From: Pigmentiphaga aceris
GTDB taxonomy: Bacteria; Pseudomonadota; Gammaproteobacteria; Burkholderiales; Burkholderiaceae_B
NCBI RefSeq assembly: GCF_008119665.1
Contig: NZ_CP043046.1
Location: 4,402,001 to 4,466,000, forward strand
Direction of reading: 5' to 3'
DNA: 64,000 nt
This document shows, piece by piece, positions 18,277 through 26,465 of the stretch; the first letter of the stretch is position 1; each line of letters starts with the position of its first letter. A program made the position numbers and the translations under genes. The notes beneath the pieces were generated by a model that saw nothing but the letters and a program-made list of their open reading frames with translations, searched no databases and was not told the DNA's origin.

Positions 18277-20090
18277 CGGCGCCCACCTGCCGCCACCGCT
18301 GCGAGGTCCGACACCACCGGCTTGCGGCGTTGGCGGCGTTCCAGCGCCACGGTTTCGAATGCCCGGAACCGGGGTTCGATGTCACGCGGATCGACGATAC
18401 CGATAGCTGCCTTGTAGACCGCACATTCCATGGCGCTCTTGCCCGACATGTCAGGATCACCGTAGCCGGCCTCGCGCTGTTGTGCCGCGTGGGCACGCAA
18501 GGTGATGTTATCGGCACGCCGGATGCACCCCAACACCACGTCATCGAGCGCGGGTTCCATCATTTCCGCCACCACGGTGCGACCTGCCAGCCCCAACAGT
18601 TCCGGCACAGCCGCCGCTGCACAATGTGGGCAGCCGTTGGGATTACGAATGCGCAAGCCCGCCGAGTCGATGTCATACAGTTGCTCGATGCGCGCCCCAT
18701 ATGCCTGCCAATACGACCCATCGCGCGGGCGTCCATCGGTATCTGCACCGCCAGCAAACAGGGCAGAGAACGGCAAGGCGCAGTGCGGGCACAACTTCGG
18801 CAACAGGGCCTGGAAAATCAGCAGCTTCAGAATGCCTGGCGTGGCAAGCAGTTCGCGCGGCACACCAATGAAGTCGGACGCCAAGCGGTCAGCGATCTGC
18901 AATACCCCACCTGCGTGCGTGGTCGTGTACAGATTCGCGCCCGAACCGGCCAGGTCGGTAAACGCCCTGCCCGTCTCGTCGTCACGAATTTCACCGATCA
19001 GCAGATCCGTCATCGCGGAACGTTTGACGGTTTTCAGCTTGGCATCGAAGGCCCCGGCTGCGCTGCCATCGAGCGGGCGAGCCACGGTGTTCTGCAAGGC
19101 CTCCGGGATCAGGTATTCGACCGGATCTTCCAGCGTGATCACCTTGCGATGTCCGGGAATGGTCCGCAACATCGACGCAATCGTAGTGGACTTGCCCGAG
19201 CCGACCACACCCGCCAGCACCACGGCACCGCCTTCTGCCATGCGGGCGCGCGACATCATCGCCAGTTGCGACGGCAGGTATCCCAGCGCATCGATACTGG
19301 CACCGTGGGTCGGTGCATCGAGCTGCAAAATGCGCAGGCATACCGAGGGGCCTGCGTCGGTCGCCAGCGATGCCCAGCGCAGCATCAGTGCCTGCCCGTC
19401 CACCTCGCGGTACAAGCGTCCCTGCTGCTCGGTGACCGGATCGAACACTGCGCCGTTGCCACCTTGAATATCCATCCACGCCACCGCCAGCACCTCCATG
19501 ATGGTGGCCGTTGGCATGCGGCGAAAGCGCTCAGGGGCCACGTATCGCCCACCAACCGTGTAGCGCACGTCGGATTCCGCCCCCAGCAAGCGCACGTTGA
19601 CATGCAGATCGGACGCCCCATTGCGCACGCCCCACTCGACCATGTCCTGGAATGCCTGCGCCATCGATGACCGATCAGGGTCGAGCAATACGCGACGGCG
19701 ATTGCGCAAAGTGTCGCCGGATATCTGCTCACGCACGATCGCCAGCAAGAGCGTGGGCGGCACGACGATTCGTGCCGGCTCGGACAACAGCCGCTGACGA
19801 CGGCGGATCAGGCGCTCAAGTTCATCGGTCTGATCACTGTCGTGATATTCCTCGACCGTGAAAATGGTGACGCTGCCGTCATCAAGCTCAACCGGGCATA
19901 GCTTGTTCGACGCGCTGGCCAGATCGAACTCGGCGCGCAGGCTGCGGCGAAACGGGGTCGCAAGCTTGGCCAGTTCGTCCTGGTTGGCAATGCGGACGCG
20001 CTGCCGTGCGAAGTGCACGGTGCTGGCCTCGCTGATGCCGTGATCCAGGCGAGTGACGGGGCTGCCAAGGCCAAAACGGGGCACTCTCAT
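18273..20090 (-). CDS. pilQ: PilQ-like type IVb pilus assembly ATPase
   Basis: GspE/VirB11-family hexameric ATPase of the R64 PilQ type, 605 residues, powering pilus extension from the cytoplasmic side. Walker A is GVVGSGKSTT near residue 300, the Walker B region is around DLLIGEIRDDETG, and a His-box-like TTTHAGG follows. Two CPHC pairs (KLCPHCALPF and NGCPHCAA) form the tetracysteine zinc site of GspE-like ATPases. The start at 20090 overlaps the pilP stop by four bases (ATGA); upstream in-frame sequence is pilP shadow. It overlaps pilR at its 3' end. Confidence 0.9.
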   Translation of the reverse strand: MRVPRFGLGSPVTRLDHGISEASTVHFARQRVRIANQDELAKLATPFRRSLRAEFDLASASNKLCPVELDDGSVTIFTVEEYHDSDQTDELERLIRRRQRLLSEPARIVVPPTLLLAIVREQISGDTLRNRRRVLLDPDRSSMAQAFQDMVEWGVRNGASDLHVNVRLLGAESDVRYTVGGRYVAPERFRRMPTATIMEVLAVAWMDIQGGNGAVFDPVTEQQGRLYREVDGQALMLRWASLATDAGPSVCLRILQLDAPTHGASIDALGYLPSQLAMMSRARMAEGGAVVLAGVVGSGKSTTIASMLRTIPGHRKVITLEDPVEYLIPEALQNTVARPLDGSAAGAFDAKLKTVKRSAMTDLLIGEIRDDETGRAFTDLAGSGANLYTTTHAGGVLQIADRLASDFIGVPRELLATPGILKLLIFQALLPKLCPHCALPFSALFAGGADTDGRPRDGSYWQAYGARIEQLYDIDSAGLRIRNPNGCPHCAAAAVPELLGLAGRTVVAEMMEPALDDVVLGCIRRADNITLRAHAAQQREAGYGDPDMSGKSAMECAVYKAAIGIVDPRDIEPRFRAFETVALERRQRRKPVVSDLAAVAAGGRR

Positions 20091-20575
20091 TGCATGCCTC
20101 CGCTGCGCTGCGCCAAGCCAAAGCTGGATGCGACACAAAGCGTGGTCGGTGCCTGCCGCGCGGCCAGCACAACACGTGCGCACGATCCGCCTACGCCAGC
20201 CAGTCGCATCGGCAGTGCCGCATCTGCTGGCTTGCCCGTGCGTTGATCGAGCACCACACGTTGCCCGTCCATCTGCAACACCACGGAAAGCTGGCCCGGG
20301 GTGCCGTAGATGGCTGTCACCACGGGTGCTGCCGCAGGTGCCAAAGGCGGCGGCGCCATCAGCATGGGGGGAATCTCTGGCGGGAGGCGTGGCGGCACGG
20401 GAGGCAATGGAGCGCTGCCCGCAATCGCTTCCTGCGCATCCCGATGCAGCAGCTGTCCAACGGTTTCATTCAGGCCATTGGCTCCGGCAACGCCCGCCAG
20501 GCTTGCACTCAAGATCAACACGATTGCCCGCAGGCAAGCTTCAGTGGCCATACGCATTTCAGTCGCCATACGCAT
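20087..20575 (-). CDS. pilP: PilP-like type IVb pilus biogenesis protein
   Basis: Small exported protein, 162 residues, in the pilP position of the R64-type operon. A hydrophobic signal segment (AIVLILSASLAGVAGA) is followed by a proline-rich stretch, PPVPPRLPPEIPP. The C-terminal domain contains ATAIYGTPG-like and GGSCARV segments. PilP links the inner-membrane complex to the secretin. The N-terminus is duplicated (MRMATE twice) by an 18-bp tandem repeat, giving start candidates at 20575 and 20557. The upstream one overlaps pilO by 17 bases; the downstream one would not overlap. The call rests on position and general features more than on sequence signatures. Confidence 0.7.
   Translation of the reverse strand: MRMATEMRMATEACLRAIVLILSASLAGVAGANGLNETVGQLLHRDAQEAIAGSAPLPPVPPRLPPEIPPMLMAPPPLAPAAAPVVTAIYGTPGQLSVVLQMDGQRVVLDQRTGKPADAALPMRLAGVGGSCARVVLAARQAPTTLCVASSFGLAQRSGGMQ
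20540..20575 (-). repeat. 18-bp tandem duplication at the pilP start
   Basis: Positions 20540-20557 and 20558-20575 are 18-base units differing at one base. They span the pilO stop region and the pilP start and encode MRMATE twice, so each unit carries its own ATG. Confidence 0.85.
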
Positions 20576-21989
20576 ACAAGACTCCTTCCAGGGTTGCCAT
20601 CAACGCGCTGAGCTTCAAGGTGGGACGGGACGAGGGCTGCACGGCCAAGGTCAGCCGGGACCAGCGATAAGGGCCCTCAGCAGCGGCAAGCGCATATAAC
20701 GAGCGCATGGGACCAGACAGCCGGATGCGTCGCCTGCTCAACACGGGCGCATCGCCCGGGCGGGTGATGCCGGTGCCATCAAGCTCTTGTGGCTGCCCCA
20801 CTTCAACGATTTCGGCGGGACCGATTTCGGCGTTGCCAAACGCAGCGCGCAGCACTTGCAGCCGCGACACCACATTCAGGTTCTGTTGGGACAGCGGCAC
20901 CAGCGCTGACAAGGTCAGTGGCCGAGGCGGCAGGTTGCTGGTGAAGGTGGGCATGACCTGATCAAACGGGGCCCACAACATGCGCCATCCCGACGAGGCC
21001 GAACTGGCGAACCCGGCGTTGCTGGCGGATTGCATGCCGCGTTGATAGATGGCCTCGCAGCTCCACCCAGTCTGCAGCGCAGGTTCGCAGCGCGCACCGT
21101 CGAAGCGCCAGCCCGCCACGTTCAGCGGAACCTGGGCAAGCGTCTCCAAGGCCTGCGGCAAGTCCTCGTGCGCCAGTAGAGTCACGCCAGCCAAGTGCTG
21201 CGTATACCGCTCACGCCAGGCCGTTGCGGGGTCGAGGCGCGTGGCGGCGCGCTGCGCCTCCAGCACCTGACGCTGCTTGGCCTGATAGGTCTGCCACCCG
21301 CGCTGCCCCAAGGGCACGGCCACGCACAACACCAGCAGAAAAATCAAGGAGCGCGGTACCGCCGTCCAGGCACGCGGACGCAATTGCAGAAGGGCTTGCG
21401 CGGGCAGGTCTCCGGCAAGCATGTCCAGGTCCAGCGGCTGGACCCGGCGCGCCAGGATCTGTCCGTAGCAGATGCTGTCAGGCTCTTGTGCAAGAAGGCT
21501 ATCGACGGCCGCTTCGGCTTCGGAAACCGAGGCGTAAACCACATCGGTACGTGCCAGCACCGTGCCATCACGCACTGCCCCCACCCAGGTGGCTCCACCG
21601 GGCAGCGTCAGGCAGGCAATGGCCACGCCTCGTGGGTGCAGGCGGGCAAACAGCTGCGCCGCCGAGTACAGACGCCCAGCGTGCCCGCTGCGGTGCGCGC
21701 GCGAAAGCCGGATCGTACCGACCGATTCGGCCTGCATATCGGCATGCACCAGGTGCGTTGCCCCTGCGGCCGCCGCACGATGCCTTGCCTCCTGGACAAG
21801 CTGGCTACCCAGGATCGTGTGCCAGCTCATGCCGAAGACCAGCGTGACGTCACGTTGCGGCAGACTGACCAAGACGTGAGCGGCTGCCGCGCCACCCAGT
21901 GCGGCAGTGGTTCCGCGACGGCTACGTCGGAAGCCGCCCAGGAAGGGCTTTTTCACTGGCTTGTCGATGGAGCGCACCGGCAGCTTCAT
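20559..21989 (-). CDS. pilO: PilO-like pilin accessory protein
   Basis: Protein of 476 residues in the pilO position. The N-terminal ~200 residues form a cytoplasmic domain with an ATP-binding-protein-like arrangement typical of R64 PilO. A single membrane segment follows near residue 215 (SLIFLLVLCVAVPLG), then a coiled-coil-like stretch (YQAKQRQVLEAQRAATRL) and a periplasmic domain. It probably forms the inner-membrane alignment complex with PilP and PilN. Its start overlaps the pilN stop (ATGA) and its 3' end overlaps the upstream pilP start candidate, consistent with tight coupling. Identification relies on order and topology. Confidence 0.78.
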   Translation of the reverse strand: MKLPVRSIDKPVKKPFLGGFRRSRRGTTAALGGAAAAHVLVSLPQRDVTLVFGMSWHTILGSQLVQEARHRAAAAGATHLVHADMQAESVGTIRLSRAHRSGHAGRLYSAAQLFARLHPRGVAIACLTLPGGATWVGAVRDGTVLARTDVVYASVSEAEAAVDSLLAQEPDSICYGQILARRVQPLDLDMLAGDLPAQALLQLRPRAWTAVPRSLIFLLVLCVAVPLGQRGWQTYQAKQRQVLEAQRAATRLDPATAWRERYTQHLAGVTLLAHEDLPQALETLAQVPLNVAGWRFDGARCEPALQTGWSCEAIYQRGMQSASNAGFASSASSGWRMLWAPFDQVMPTFTSNLPPRPLTLSALVPLSQQNLNVVSRLQVLRAAFGNAEIGPAEIVEVGQPQELDGTGITRPGDAPVLSRRRIRLSGPMRSLYALAAAEGPYRWSRLTLAVQPSSRPTLKLSALMATLEGVLYAYGD

Positions 21990-23563
21990 AACCCTTCCTC
22001 GGGCTGGGCCGTCAGGATCAGCAAAGTGAAGAATCGTTCACGCGTGGATGTGCCAGAGCCGCCCAACAGAATTGGCGCGCCGCGATCCAGGGTGCGCCGG
22101 TCGTATTGCGTCTGATCACGCTCGAAGCCTGACACCACCACCGGCTGCCCCGGACGCACCTGCAGTTGCTGCACCGTGCCGATGCCGTCTACGGTTTTCT
22201 GCTGCAACTTGATCTCGCTGGCACCGCTGCCGAAACTCAAGGTCTTCAGCGGTTGCGCCACGGTGTTGTCGTAGGACACGGACAACAGAATCTGCCCGTC
22301 GTCCTGGGCATCCGGCACGATGGTCAGGAAGGAGCCCACCGTCTCTTCCTTCTGACTCACCGTAGGAGCCGTCGTAGTACCCGACGCCGATGCCACGGTG
22401 GTGGATTGCACCTGATCCACATACGAGAACGTGGTGCGCACTGCGTGGGTCATTGGCCGGCGATTCAAGCCCTGCAGCGGCACGGCCGAGTGATGCACGA
22501 CCGTTCCCAATTCACTGAGCGCCCGCACAGCAGCCGACGAACCGTTCTCTGCGCGATACCCCACGCTGGCGGCCGCTGCCCCGACCGATGAACCAGGGGC
22601 CAGCAGCGCGAACCGCCCTGCCAGCACGTTCCAGTCAATGCCCTGCTCGGTGTTGTCGCGCACCATGACTTCAACCCGTTCGAACAGCAGCCGCACCCTG
22701 CGTGTCAGCGCACGATTCTCGCGTTCAAGGAAGGCAGCCACCCGGTCCAGCGCCTCGCGCGTGTCGGTGACCACAATCAGGTTGGATGCATCGGTGTTAG
22801 CCACCACGTTGCCCGCGCGGGTCAACATCGGATCAAGCTTGGCGCGCACCGCCGCCAGGGAATCCTGCCCTTGGGTGTCCAGGCGCGTTGCGGCGCTGCT
22901 TTCGAACGCGCCCTGGTCGCCGCCCGATCGACGACCCAGCGCCACGCTGGCCGTCGACTTCAGGTTGAGCGCACGCACATCGAAGGTACGCGTCTCGACG
23001 CGATAGAACTCGATGCTGCCGTCGACATGTCGCCAATACACGCCAAGCCGGTTGGCGATCAGGTCCAGCAGACGCGGCAAGGGATGCGCGCCGCTTGGCA
23101 AGGACACGGTATCCGTGGCGGCCAGCGTCGTCGACTGGGCCGAGTCGTTGCCGGCCAGCCGTGGCAGGAAGCCACTGAGCGGCAACAGCGCGTCCGGTCG
23201 CACCCGCACCGGAATGCCGGTGGCCAACATGATGCGTTCGGCCATCTGCAACAGATCGACGCCACCGCCTTCGAACATCAAGGCCGTATCGACCTCGGCA
23301 CGCAGCGCCGATGGCAAGGTGACCTCACGCGCCAAGGGAACGATGACACCGGCCACCCAGGGCTGATCGACCTCTTGCGCGGCCTCGCGGGCCTTTGGGT
23401 CGGACAGGGCTTTGACGAAGCGTTCGCGTTGCTCGGCCATGTGATCGGTGCGCTGTTTGGCCGACCCATCGACACGATCCATGTACTCGGAAAACGGCGC
23501 GCACGCCGACACGGAAAACGCCAGGGCGAGCAAGGTGCCGCGCTGCATGATGCGGTAGTGCAT
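21986..23563 (-). CDS. pilN: PilN-like lipoprotein secretin
   Basis: Outer-membrane secretin channel of the R64 PilN/BfpB type, 525 residues. The N-terminus has a signal peptide and lipobox (AFSVSAC, Cys near residue 20), which fixes the start at 23563. N-terminal N0/STN-like and N1 domains occupy roughly residues 90-270. The secretin core follows, with GTVVHHSAVPLQ, an IVPDAQDDGQILLSVS strand region and the terminal QQLQVRPGQPVVVSGF motif. It lies 11 bases after pilL and overlaps pilO by four bases. It would form the exit pore for the pilus. Confidence 0.88.
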   Translation of the reverse strand: MHYRIMQRGTLLALAFSVSACAPFSEYMDRVDGSAKQRTDHMAEQRERFVKALSDPKAREAAQEVDQPWVAGVIVPLAREVTLPSALRAEVDTALMFEGGGVDLLQMAERIMLATGIPVRVRPDALLPLSGFLPRLAGNDSAQSTTLAATDTVSLPSGAHPLPRLLDLIANRLGVYWRHVDGSIEFYRVETRTFDVRALNLKSTASVALGRRSGGDQGAFESSAATRLDTQGQDSLAAVRAKLDPMLTRAGNVVANTDASNLIVVTDTREALDRVAAFLERENRALTRRVRLLFERVEVMVRDNTEQGIDWNVLAGRFALLAPGSSVGAAAASVGYRAENGSSAAVRALSELGTVVHHSAVPLQGLNRRPMTHAVRTTFSYVDQVQSTTVASASGTTTAPTVSQKEETVGSFLTIVPDAQDDGQILLSVSYDNTVAQPLKTLSFGSGASEIKLQQKTVDGIGTVQQLQVRPGQPVVVSGFERDQTQYDRRTLDRGAPILLGGSGTSTRERFFTLLILTAQPEEGL

Positions 23564-23574
23564 AAGTCCGATCC

Positions 23575-24627
23575 TCAATGTGCGACGCGACGGTCGCAAC
23601 GCTCGGCCTGAGCCACCACACGAAGCACCTGGTTGGCGTAGAAGCACGGCTGCAAGGGTTTGGCGGAAAGCTCGGTGCCGGCGAGCAAAGCACGCACGGC
23701 ACGCTTGAAATCGCCACCGAAAACAGCCGGTGCCGATACGGCAATGTCGACATCCGGTGTCCAGTGCTCGGCACGGAATGTCCATCCGGCCTGCTCGGCC
23801 CAGCGCCCCAAGGCGCGACGAAGATTCTGGTCTGCCAGCGTGGCTTCAAAGGGTTTGGCAGGTGGTGTGGATGCCGCCAGCGGCCAGTTGTCGGACACGA
23901 CATTGGCATCGGTGGATGCGTTCACGGGCTTGATATCACGTGACGATTCAACGGCCGGGGCGGTCGATACCGGTACGACAGAAGCACTGGAAGATGCAGG
24001 TGTGGGCGCAGCTGTGGGCAATGCGGCGGTAAGCGGTGAATGATTCACCACCAACGGAGCCACAGCAGTTGCCGTGGGCGCAGCATTCCACGATGGCGTG
24101 GCCGCCAACATGCTGGGCGCAGGTGATGCCACCGGGGCAGCCGTAGCCACCACCGCTGACGGCGCGATAGATGAAGGTGCGATGGATGAAGGTGCAATAG
24201 ATGAAGGCGCTGGCAGCATCGCCGCAGGCAAGCCACCGTCGTTCTCACCCGCCACGCGCGGTGCTTTGCCGCTGTAATCGATTGTTGAGCGCACGGTGCC
24301 GAGTTGTGCGACCAAACCGACATAGGTGCCCGAGACCGTGACATACGGACCAAGCTGCACATGCTTCAGCAACAGCTGCTTGCCATCGCTGCCGATCGCG
24401 ATCAGCGCCGGCAGCACCTGCCCGGGATAGAACTGCAGATAGGTGCTGACGCCGTCATCGAACACCTGCTGCGGTGCAACCCGGCGATCCCCCGACACGC
24501 GATAGGAAAAATCGTAGTTCGGCGCGGCATATGTCGTGCCGATGGGTGCGGCTGCCAGCGCAGACATCAAGATACACACGCTGGTGCGCACATGACGCAG
24601 GCGTGGGAATACGAACGTGGCAAGCAT
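23575..24627 (-). CDS. pilL: PilL-like protein with TcpQ C-terminal domain
   Basis: First gene of the pilus operon, 350 residues. A signal peptide (hydrophobic SVCILMSALAAAPIG, ending YAAPN) is followed by a domain found in PilL N-termini (YDFSYRVSGDRRVAPQQVF). A long low-complexity Ala/Pro/Ser/Val/Thr linker comes next, and the last ~90 residues match the TcpQ domain (NLRRALGRWAEQAGWTFRAE, then FKRAVRALLAG). TcpQ-domain proteins assist secretin assembly, consistent with pilN next door. The start at 24627 has GGAG about nine bases upstream; in-frame codons further upstream lack support. The linker includes a triplicated SSIAP encoded by a 15-bp repeat. Confidence 0.83.
   Translation of the reverse strand: MLATFVFPRLRHVRTSVCILMSALAAAPIGTTYAAPNYDFSYRVSGDRRVAPQQVFDDGVSTYLQFYPGQVLPALIAIGSDGKQLLLKHVQLGPYVTVSGTYVGLVAQLGTVRSTIDYSGKAPRVAGENDGGLPAAMLPAPSSIAPSSIAPSSIAPSAVVATAAPVASPAPSMLAATPSWNAAPTATAVAPLVVNHSPLTAALPTAAPTPASSSASVVPVSTAPAVESSRDIKPVNASTDANVVSDNWPLAASTPPAKPFEATLADQNLRRALGRWAEQAGWTFRAEHWTPDVDIAVSAPAVFGGDFKRAVRALLAGTELSAKPLQPCFYANQVLRVVAQAERCDRRVAH
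24164..24208 (-). repeat. Three 15-bp tandem repeats within pilL
   Basis: Units at 24164-24178, 24179-24193 and 24194-24208 differ at one to three bases and encode repeats of SSIAP in the low-complexity linker of PilL. In-frame copy-number change would alter linker length without a frameshift. Confidence 0.85.
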
Positions 24628-24851
24628 GCCGCGGCTCCGAAAAACCCTGCCGCAACAACGCAGCAGAAGAGCCGCCATCCTGACGGAACGGGGTGGCGCG
24701 ACAAGCGTGTGTAGTACGTACAAGCGTGACCAAAAACGCGCGCTTCTTCACGGTCGGAAATTGCGCAATGTCCCCGGAAAAAACCCATGCAAGCTATGCG
24801 AGAATCCTTGCTTGCGTCGCGCAGCCACGCCATCGAAAAAGGGGATAAGCA

Positions 24852-25364
24852 GTGCAGTGGAGCACCACCGAAATCACGTCCGAACGTCTGTCGATTCGCC
24901 CTTTCTCTGCGGCCGATGCCAATGATGCATTTGGCTGCATCACCCCAACATTGACGCGCTACTTGTCCTTCGATCCCGCGCCGTCAACGGCCGTGTTCGA
25001 AACGATCTGGCGTGGATGGCTGCCGAAGATCGAAGCCGGCGTGGACTTCGCATTCACGATCCGTGATCGCGCCACAGGCAGCCTCATCGGCCTGGCTGGC
25101 TTGCATCGAACTGGTGATACCGAACCCGAATTGGGCATCTGGGTGCGTGAAGACCAGCATGGAAACGGCTATGGGCGCGAAGCAGTGCAAGCTGTGGCGA
25201 CATGGGCGGCGAGCAGCTTCGGATCTGCCGCCTTCATCTACCCCGTTGCCAAACAAAACGCCTCCAGCCGGAAATTGGCGGAGGCGTTGGGCGGCGTTGT
25301 GTTCAGCGAACGCACGGCACCGAAATACGATTCCGTGGTCTACCGCATTCCCGCCACAAACTGA
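24852..25364 (+). CDS. GNAT-family N-acetyltransferase
   Basis: Acetyltransferase of 170 residues of the RimJ/RimL type (Acetyltransf_3). ERLSIRPFSAADANDAF at the N-terminus and the acetyl-CoA site LGIWVREDQHGNGYGREAVQA near residues 95-116 are typical. NASSRKLAEALGG near residue 137 is the late GNAT motif. The GTG start at 24852 has a purine-rich AAGGGG sequence eight bases upstream. The substrate (protein N-terminus or small amine) cannot be told. It is divergent from the pilus operon and followed after 15 bases by a small ORF. Confidence 0.85.
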   Translation: MQWSTTEITSERLSIRPFSAADANDAFGCITPTLTRYLSFDPAPSTAVFETIWRGWLPKIEAGVDFAFTIRDRATGSLIGLAGLHRTGDTEPELGIWVREDQHGNGYGREAVQAVATWAASSFGSAAFIYPVAKQNASSRKLAEALGGVVFSERTAPKYDSVVYRIPATN

Positions 25365-25379
25365 TCGACAGAGACGCTG

Positions 25380-25595
25380 ATGCCGAAAAGAACGACGAAG
25401 CCGAATCCCGAAAAGGAAGCGTTCAAGCGAGACTTGCTGCGCAGCATCCAGGAAATGAAGTCAGGGCAGTTTGCGCGAGTTACTACGTTTGCGTGGAAGA
25501 CTACGGCAGAAGAAACTGCAAGCTGGAACCGGCAACCCGTCAATGGCACCATGCCCAGCAAGCCGACCAAAGGCGGTGAACGGCCCGGTTCTTAA
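25380..25595 (+). CDS. Small protein, antitoxin-like N-terminus
   Basis: A 71-residue ORF 15 bases after the GNAT gene. The segment EAFKRDLLRSIQEMKSGQFARV resembles the N-terminal helix found before the helix-turn-helix of HigA/NadS-type antitoxins (LLxSIxxMKxGxxARV). The following residues show no helix-turn-helix and the protein ends in a Pro/Gly/Lys-rich tail, so it may be a truncated antitoxin or an unrelated small protein. No partner toxin gene is seen. Coding status is moderately supported by the conserved-looking N-terminus only. Confidence 0.42.
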   Translation: MPKRTTKPNPEKEAFKRDLLRSIQEMKSGQFARVTTFAWKTTAEETASWNRQPVNGTMPSKPTKGGERPGS

Positions 25596-25629
25596 TCGGC
25601 GAACCGAGCCGCCAACCGCGCGGCCTTTC

Positions 25630-26424
25630 TCAGCTGAAATCCCGCGCAAACAGATCGATTCGATCCGTACAGAACGAATCCACCCCCCACGACAGAATCT
25701 CCCGGGCACGTGCCGGGTCATTCACCGTGTAGCAAAACAAGCCATAGCCTGCCTTCTTCACCTGCGCCGCAATCTCGGGCGTCAGGTTGGCATGGCTGGT
25801 GTGCAGCGCAATGCAATCCAGGCGTTCCAGCAATTCTGCCCAGTCTGGCGTGACCTTGTTCAGCAGCAGCCCACGCGGCAAGCCGGGTGCGGTGCGCTGT
25901 GCGGCAGCCAGTGCGTCAATCGAGAACGAAGAAATTACCGGCAAGGCCAGCGGCCGGGTCTCGTCTGCGTACAGCTCGGCTGCCATGCGCCCTACTACTT
26001 CGCCCGTTTCGATCTCTTTGCCCGGATAGGGCTTGATCTCGATGTTGGCCCACATGTCGTTGGCGCGCAGCCAACGCACCACGTCTACAAATAAAGGCAC
26101 AGGTTCGCCCTTGTAGTGATGCGGGTCGCGCCATGAACCGGCGTCCATGGTCTGCAATACAGACGAAGAAATATCGGCGATGTTGCCGGTGCCGGGCAAG
26201 GTGCGGCCCAGCTTGGGATCGTGCATCAGGATGGGCACGCCATCGGATGCAAGCATGACGTCGAATTCGACCGCTCGCAGGCCATGCGCGTGTGCCACGC
26301 GCATGCCGGCCAGGGTGTTCTCGGGGGCGATGATTCCACCCCCGCGATGCGCGACGACACGTTCGTAGTGCCAGCCGCGCGGGGGCAACCCGGCGGTGGG
26401 GTTGCTTTCGCGGGGGGTAGTCAT
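25630..26424 (-). CDS. ugpQ: Glycerophosphodiester phosphodiesterase
   Basis: Hydrolyses glycerophosphodiesters to sn-glycerol-3-phosphate and an alcohol; 264 residues. The GDPD signature AHRGGGIIAPENTLAG lies near residue 26 and is followed by EFDVMLASDGVPILMHDP, giving the catalytic His pair and the metal-binding Glu/Asp. Later motifs NIEIKPYPGKE and the C-terminal WGVDSFCTDRID match UgpQ. No signal peptide is present, so it acts in the cytoplasm on imported diesters. It is 41 bases downstream of ugpB on the same strand. Confidence 0.93.
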   Translation of the reverse strand: MTTPRESNPTAGLPPRGWHYERVVAHRGGGIIAPENTLAGMRVAHAHGLRAVEFDVMLASDGVPILMHDPKLGRTLPGTGNIADISSSVLQTMDAGSWRDPHHYKGEPVPLFVDVVRWLRANDMWANIEIKPYPGKEIETGEVVGRMAAELYADETRPLALPVISSFSIDALAAAQRTAPGLPRGLLLNKVTPDWAELLERLDCIALHTSHANLTPEIAAQVKKAGYGLFCYTVNDPARAREILSWGVDSFCTDRIDLFARDFS

Positions 26425-26465
26425 TGCGTTTCCCGTATCAGTGCAGCTTCAGGTCAGTAAGGTCT

